In this document: positions 10,864-12,025 of the stretch, one piece after another | Layout of the letters: every line of letters starts with the position of its first letter | How positions within the stretch are numbered: position 1 is the stretch's first letter | Assembly: GCA_905372865.1 (NCBI GenBank) | Contig: CAJPQT010000033.1 | Span: 1 to 12,025, forward strand | Direction of reading: 5' to 3' | DNA: 12,025 nt | Source: an uncultured Centipeda sp. | GTDB taxonomy: Bacteria > Bacillota > Negativicutes > Selenomonadales > Selenomonadaceae | Notes under the pieces: generated by a model | Seen by the model: the letters and a program-made list of their open reading frames with translations, nothing else | Databases searched by the model: none | What the model was told of the DNA's origin: nothing | Translations under genes and position numbers: made by a program

Positions 10864-12025
10864 GGTAAAATCTTCCTTTCCCTGTGCGGCGGCAGTATCC
10901 GCCGTTTCTTCATGTATGTCATCCACCGCAGAGGCGATGGGGCTTACCGTGACCTCATGGCGCGTGTGCGCCGTCTCCGCCGCGGGCGCGTGCTCGATGG
11001 CGAACAGGCGCAGGCGCAGCGCGTTCAGCACAACGCAGACGCTTGACAGGCTCATCGCCGCCGCGCCAATCATGGGCGAGAGCTTGATGCCAAAGGCGGG
11101 ATAGAGAACGCCCGCCGCGAGCGGAATGCCGATGACGTTGTAGAAGAACGCCCAAAAGAGGTTCTCTTTGATGTTCCGCATGACACTGCGCGACAGACGG
11201 ATCGCGCTCACAGCATCGAGGAGGTCGCTCCGCACGAGCACTGCGTCTGCGCTGTCGATGGCGACATCCGTGCCCGCGCCGATGGCGATGCCGAGATCCG
11301 CCTGTACGAGGGCGGGCGCGTCGTTCACGCCGTCGCCGATCATGGCAACGCGGTGGCCCTCCTTCTGCAGCCGCTCCACATGAGCGCGCTTTTCTGCGGG
11401 AAGAACCCCTGCGATTACCTCCGTGATGCCGAGCCGTGCGGCAATTGCCCGTGCCGTGCGCTCGTCGTCGCCCGTCAGCATGATGGGGGTGAGGTTCATC
11501 GCCTTCATCTGCGCGACTGCCGCGGCACTCGTCGGCTTCTCTGCATCGCGCACGCCGAGGAGCCCGACGATGCGTCCTGCACGCACGACGATGAGCGCCG
11601 TCTCACCGCGTTCTGCCATCTCGGCGCGAGCTTCCTCCACGGCGGGCGGAATCACGATGCCCAGCTCCGTCAGCAGAGCCGCATTCCCCGCGGCGCAGTC
11701 CGCATCCGCCACACGTGCACGCACGCCCTTGCCGAACACCGCCGCGAAATCCGCAGCGGCGGGAACGGTCAGTCCCTTTTCCGCAGCATAGCCCGTAATC
11801 GCTGCCGCAATCGGGTGCTCGCTGCCCTGCTCAAGCGCGGCTGCAAGTGCGGCAAGCGCATCGGCATCCATCCCGACGGGACGGATGCTGACGAGCTGCG
11901 GTCGGCCCTCGGTGAGCGTGCCCGTCTTGTCCATCAGCACCGCGCTGATGTTCCCCGCCGTCTCCAATGCCTCGCCCGACTTGATGAGGATGCCGTGCGC
12001 CGCGCCGCGCCCCGTGCCGACCATG
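10663..12025 (-). CDS. copA: Copper-exporting P-type ATPase CopA, C-terminal part, fused to a CopZ-like domain
   Basis: The last 453 residues of a P1B-type ATPase; the N-terminal part lies beyond the right edge. Visible in order are GTGRGAAHGILIK, the phosphorylation site DKTGT (32-36), the nucleotide-binding SEHP (68-71), LTGDDERTA (183-191), GDGVNDAP (230-237), AGTDVAIDSAD, then the last two membrane helices with YNVIGIPLAAG (295-305) and MSLSSVCVVLNALRLR (324-339), the Cu(I)-type signature. It pumps Cu(I) out of the cytosol. After a linker of about 45 residues rich in His, Ala and acidic residues, the frame continues without a stop into an HMA domain with MTCPHC (397-402). CopA usually carries HMA domains at the N-terminus; one at the C-terminus is uncommon. 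Whether N-terminal HMA domains also exist cannot be seen. Confidence 0.95.
   Translation of the reverse strand, partial: MVGTGRGAAHGILIKSGEALETAGNISAVLMDKTGTLTEGRPQLVSIRPVGMDADALAALAAALEQGSEHPIAAAITGYAAEKGLTVPAAADFAAVFGKGVRARVADADCAAGNAALLTELGIVIPPAVEEARAEMAERGETALIVVRAGRIVGLLGVRDAEKPTSAAAVAQMKAMNLTPIMLTGDDERTARAIAARLGITEVIAGVLPAEKRAHVERLQKEGHRVAMIGDGVNDAPALVQADLGIAIGAGTDVAIDSADAVLVRSDLLDAVSAIRLSRSVMRNIKENLFWAFFYNVIGIPLAAGVLYPAFGIKLSPMIGAAAMSLSSVCVVLNALRLRLFAIEHAPAAETAHTRHEVTVSPIASAVDDIHEETADTAAAQGKEDFTMEKTINVKGMTCPHCVKHVTKALSGMDGVTDVVVDLDAGTASFKTSRDIPHTELAAVLDDAGYELG

Noticed and set aside
1..12025. CRISPR arrays, tRNA or rRNA genes, prophage or transposase genes
   Set aside because: No regularly spaced short repeats, no cloverleaf or rRNA-like stretches, and no transposase-like protein were seen on either strand.

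Overview
The window looks like chromosome from a GC-rich member of the Firmicutes, most likely the outer-membrane-bearing Negativicutes (a Selenomonas-like bacterium). The grounds are strong GGAGG-type ribosome sites, consensus TTGACA/TATAAT promoters, holin-like small toxins of the Firmicutes type, a motility-type chemoreceptor, and the yhdT-panF and azlCD pairs. The assignment is from general character, not from a marker gene.

Layout from left to right. (1) A PHP-family metal-dependent phosphatase (32-784, minus). (2) A compact type I toxin-antitoxin-like module (806-1082): a 24-residue hydrophobic peptide on the minus strand facing a convergent promoter and short RNA on the plus strand. 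(3) A dCache chemoreceptor (1140-3113, minus), ended by a strong two-way terminator. (4) Divergent from it, the two-gene pantothenate uptake operon yhdT-panF (3478-5183, plus). (5) A second type I module (5180-5460) with the same architecture: a 27-residue holin-like toxin opposed by an antisense RNA whose -35 box contains the panF stop codon. (6) A four-gene minus-strand operon: a DUF4178 membrane protein (9328-8222), a DUF350/YjfL membrane protein (8010-7579), a YgiB-like anchored protein with a Ser/Gly-rich tail (7376-6816) and a glutathionylspermidine-synthase-type ATP-grasp ligase (6814-5510). The two gaps inside this operon each hold a long imperfect palindrome; one has a 4-bp target duplication and terminal inverted repeats and looks like a MITE. 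(7) The branched-chain amino acid exporter azlCD (10463-9419, minus) with its own promoter and terminator. (8) The C-terminal part of a copper-exporting ATPase, CopA, fused in frame to a CopZ-like metallochaperone domain that has its own ribosome site, running off the right edge.

The most interesting content is the pair of small toxin modules. In each, the toxin mRNA and the antisense RNA begin with nearly the same sequence, so the DNA carries an inverted repeat around the toxin gene. A full-length toxin mRNA would therefore carry the complement of its own 5' leader at its 3' end. In both modules the ribosome site is also folded into a local hairpin. This predicts a translationally locked toxin mRNA plus an antisense RNA. 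Second in interest is the DUF4178-DUF350-YgiB-like-ATP-grasp operon, a conserved but poorly understood membrane-linked ligase system, here invaded by palindromic elements. No CRISPR array, rRNA, tRNA, transposase or prophage was seen.
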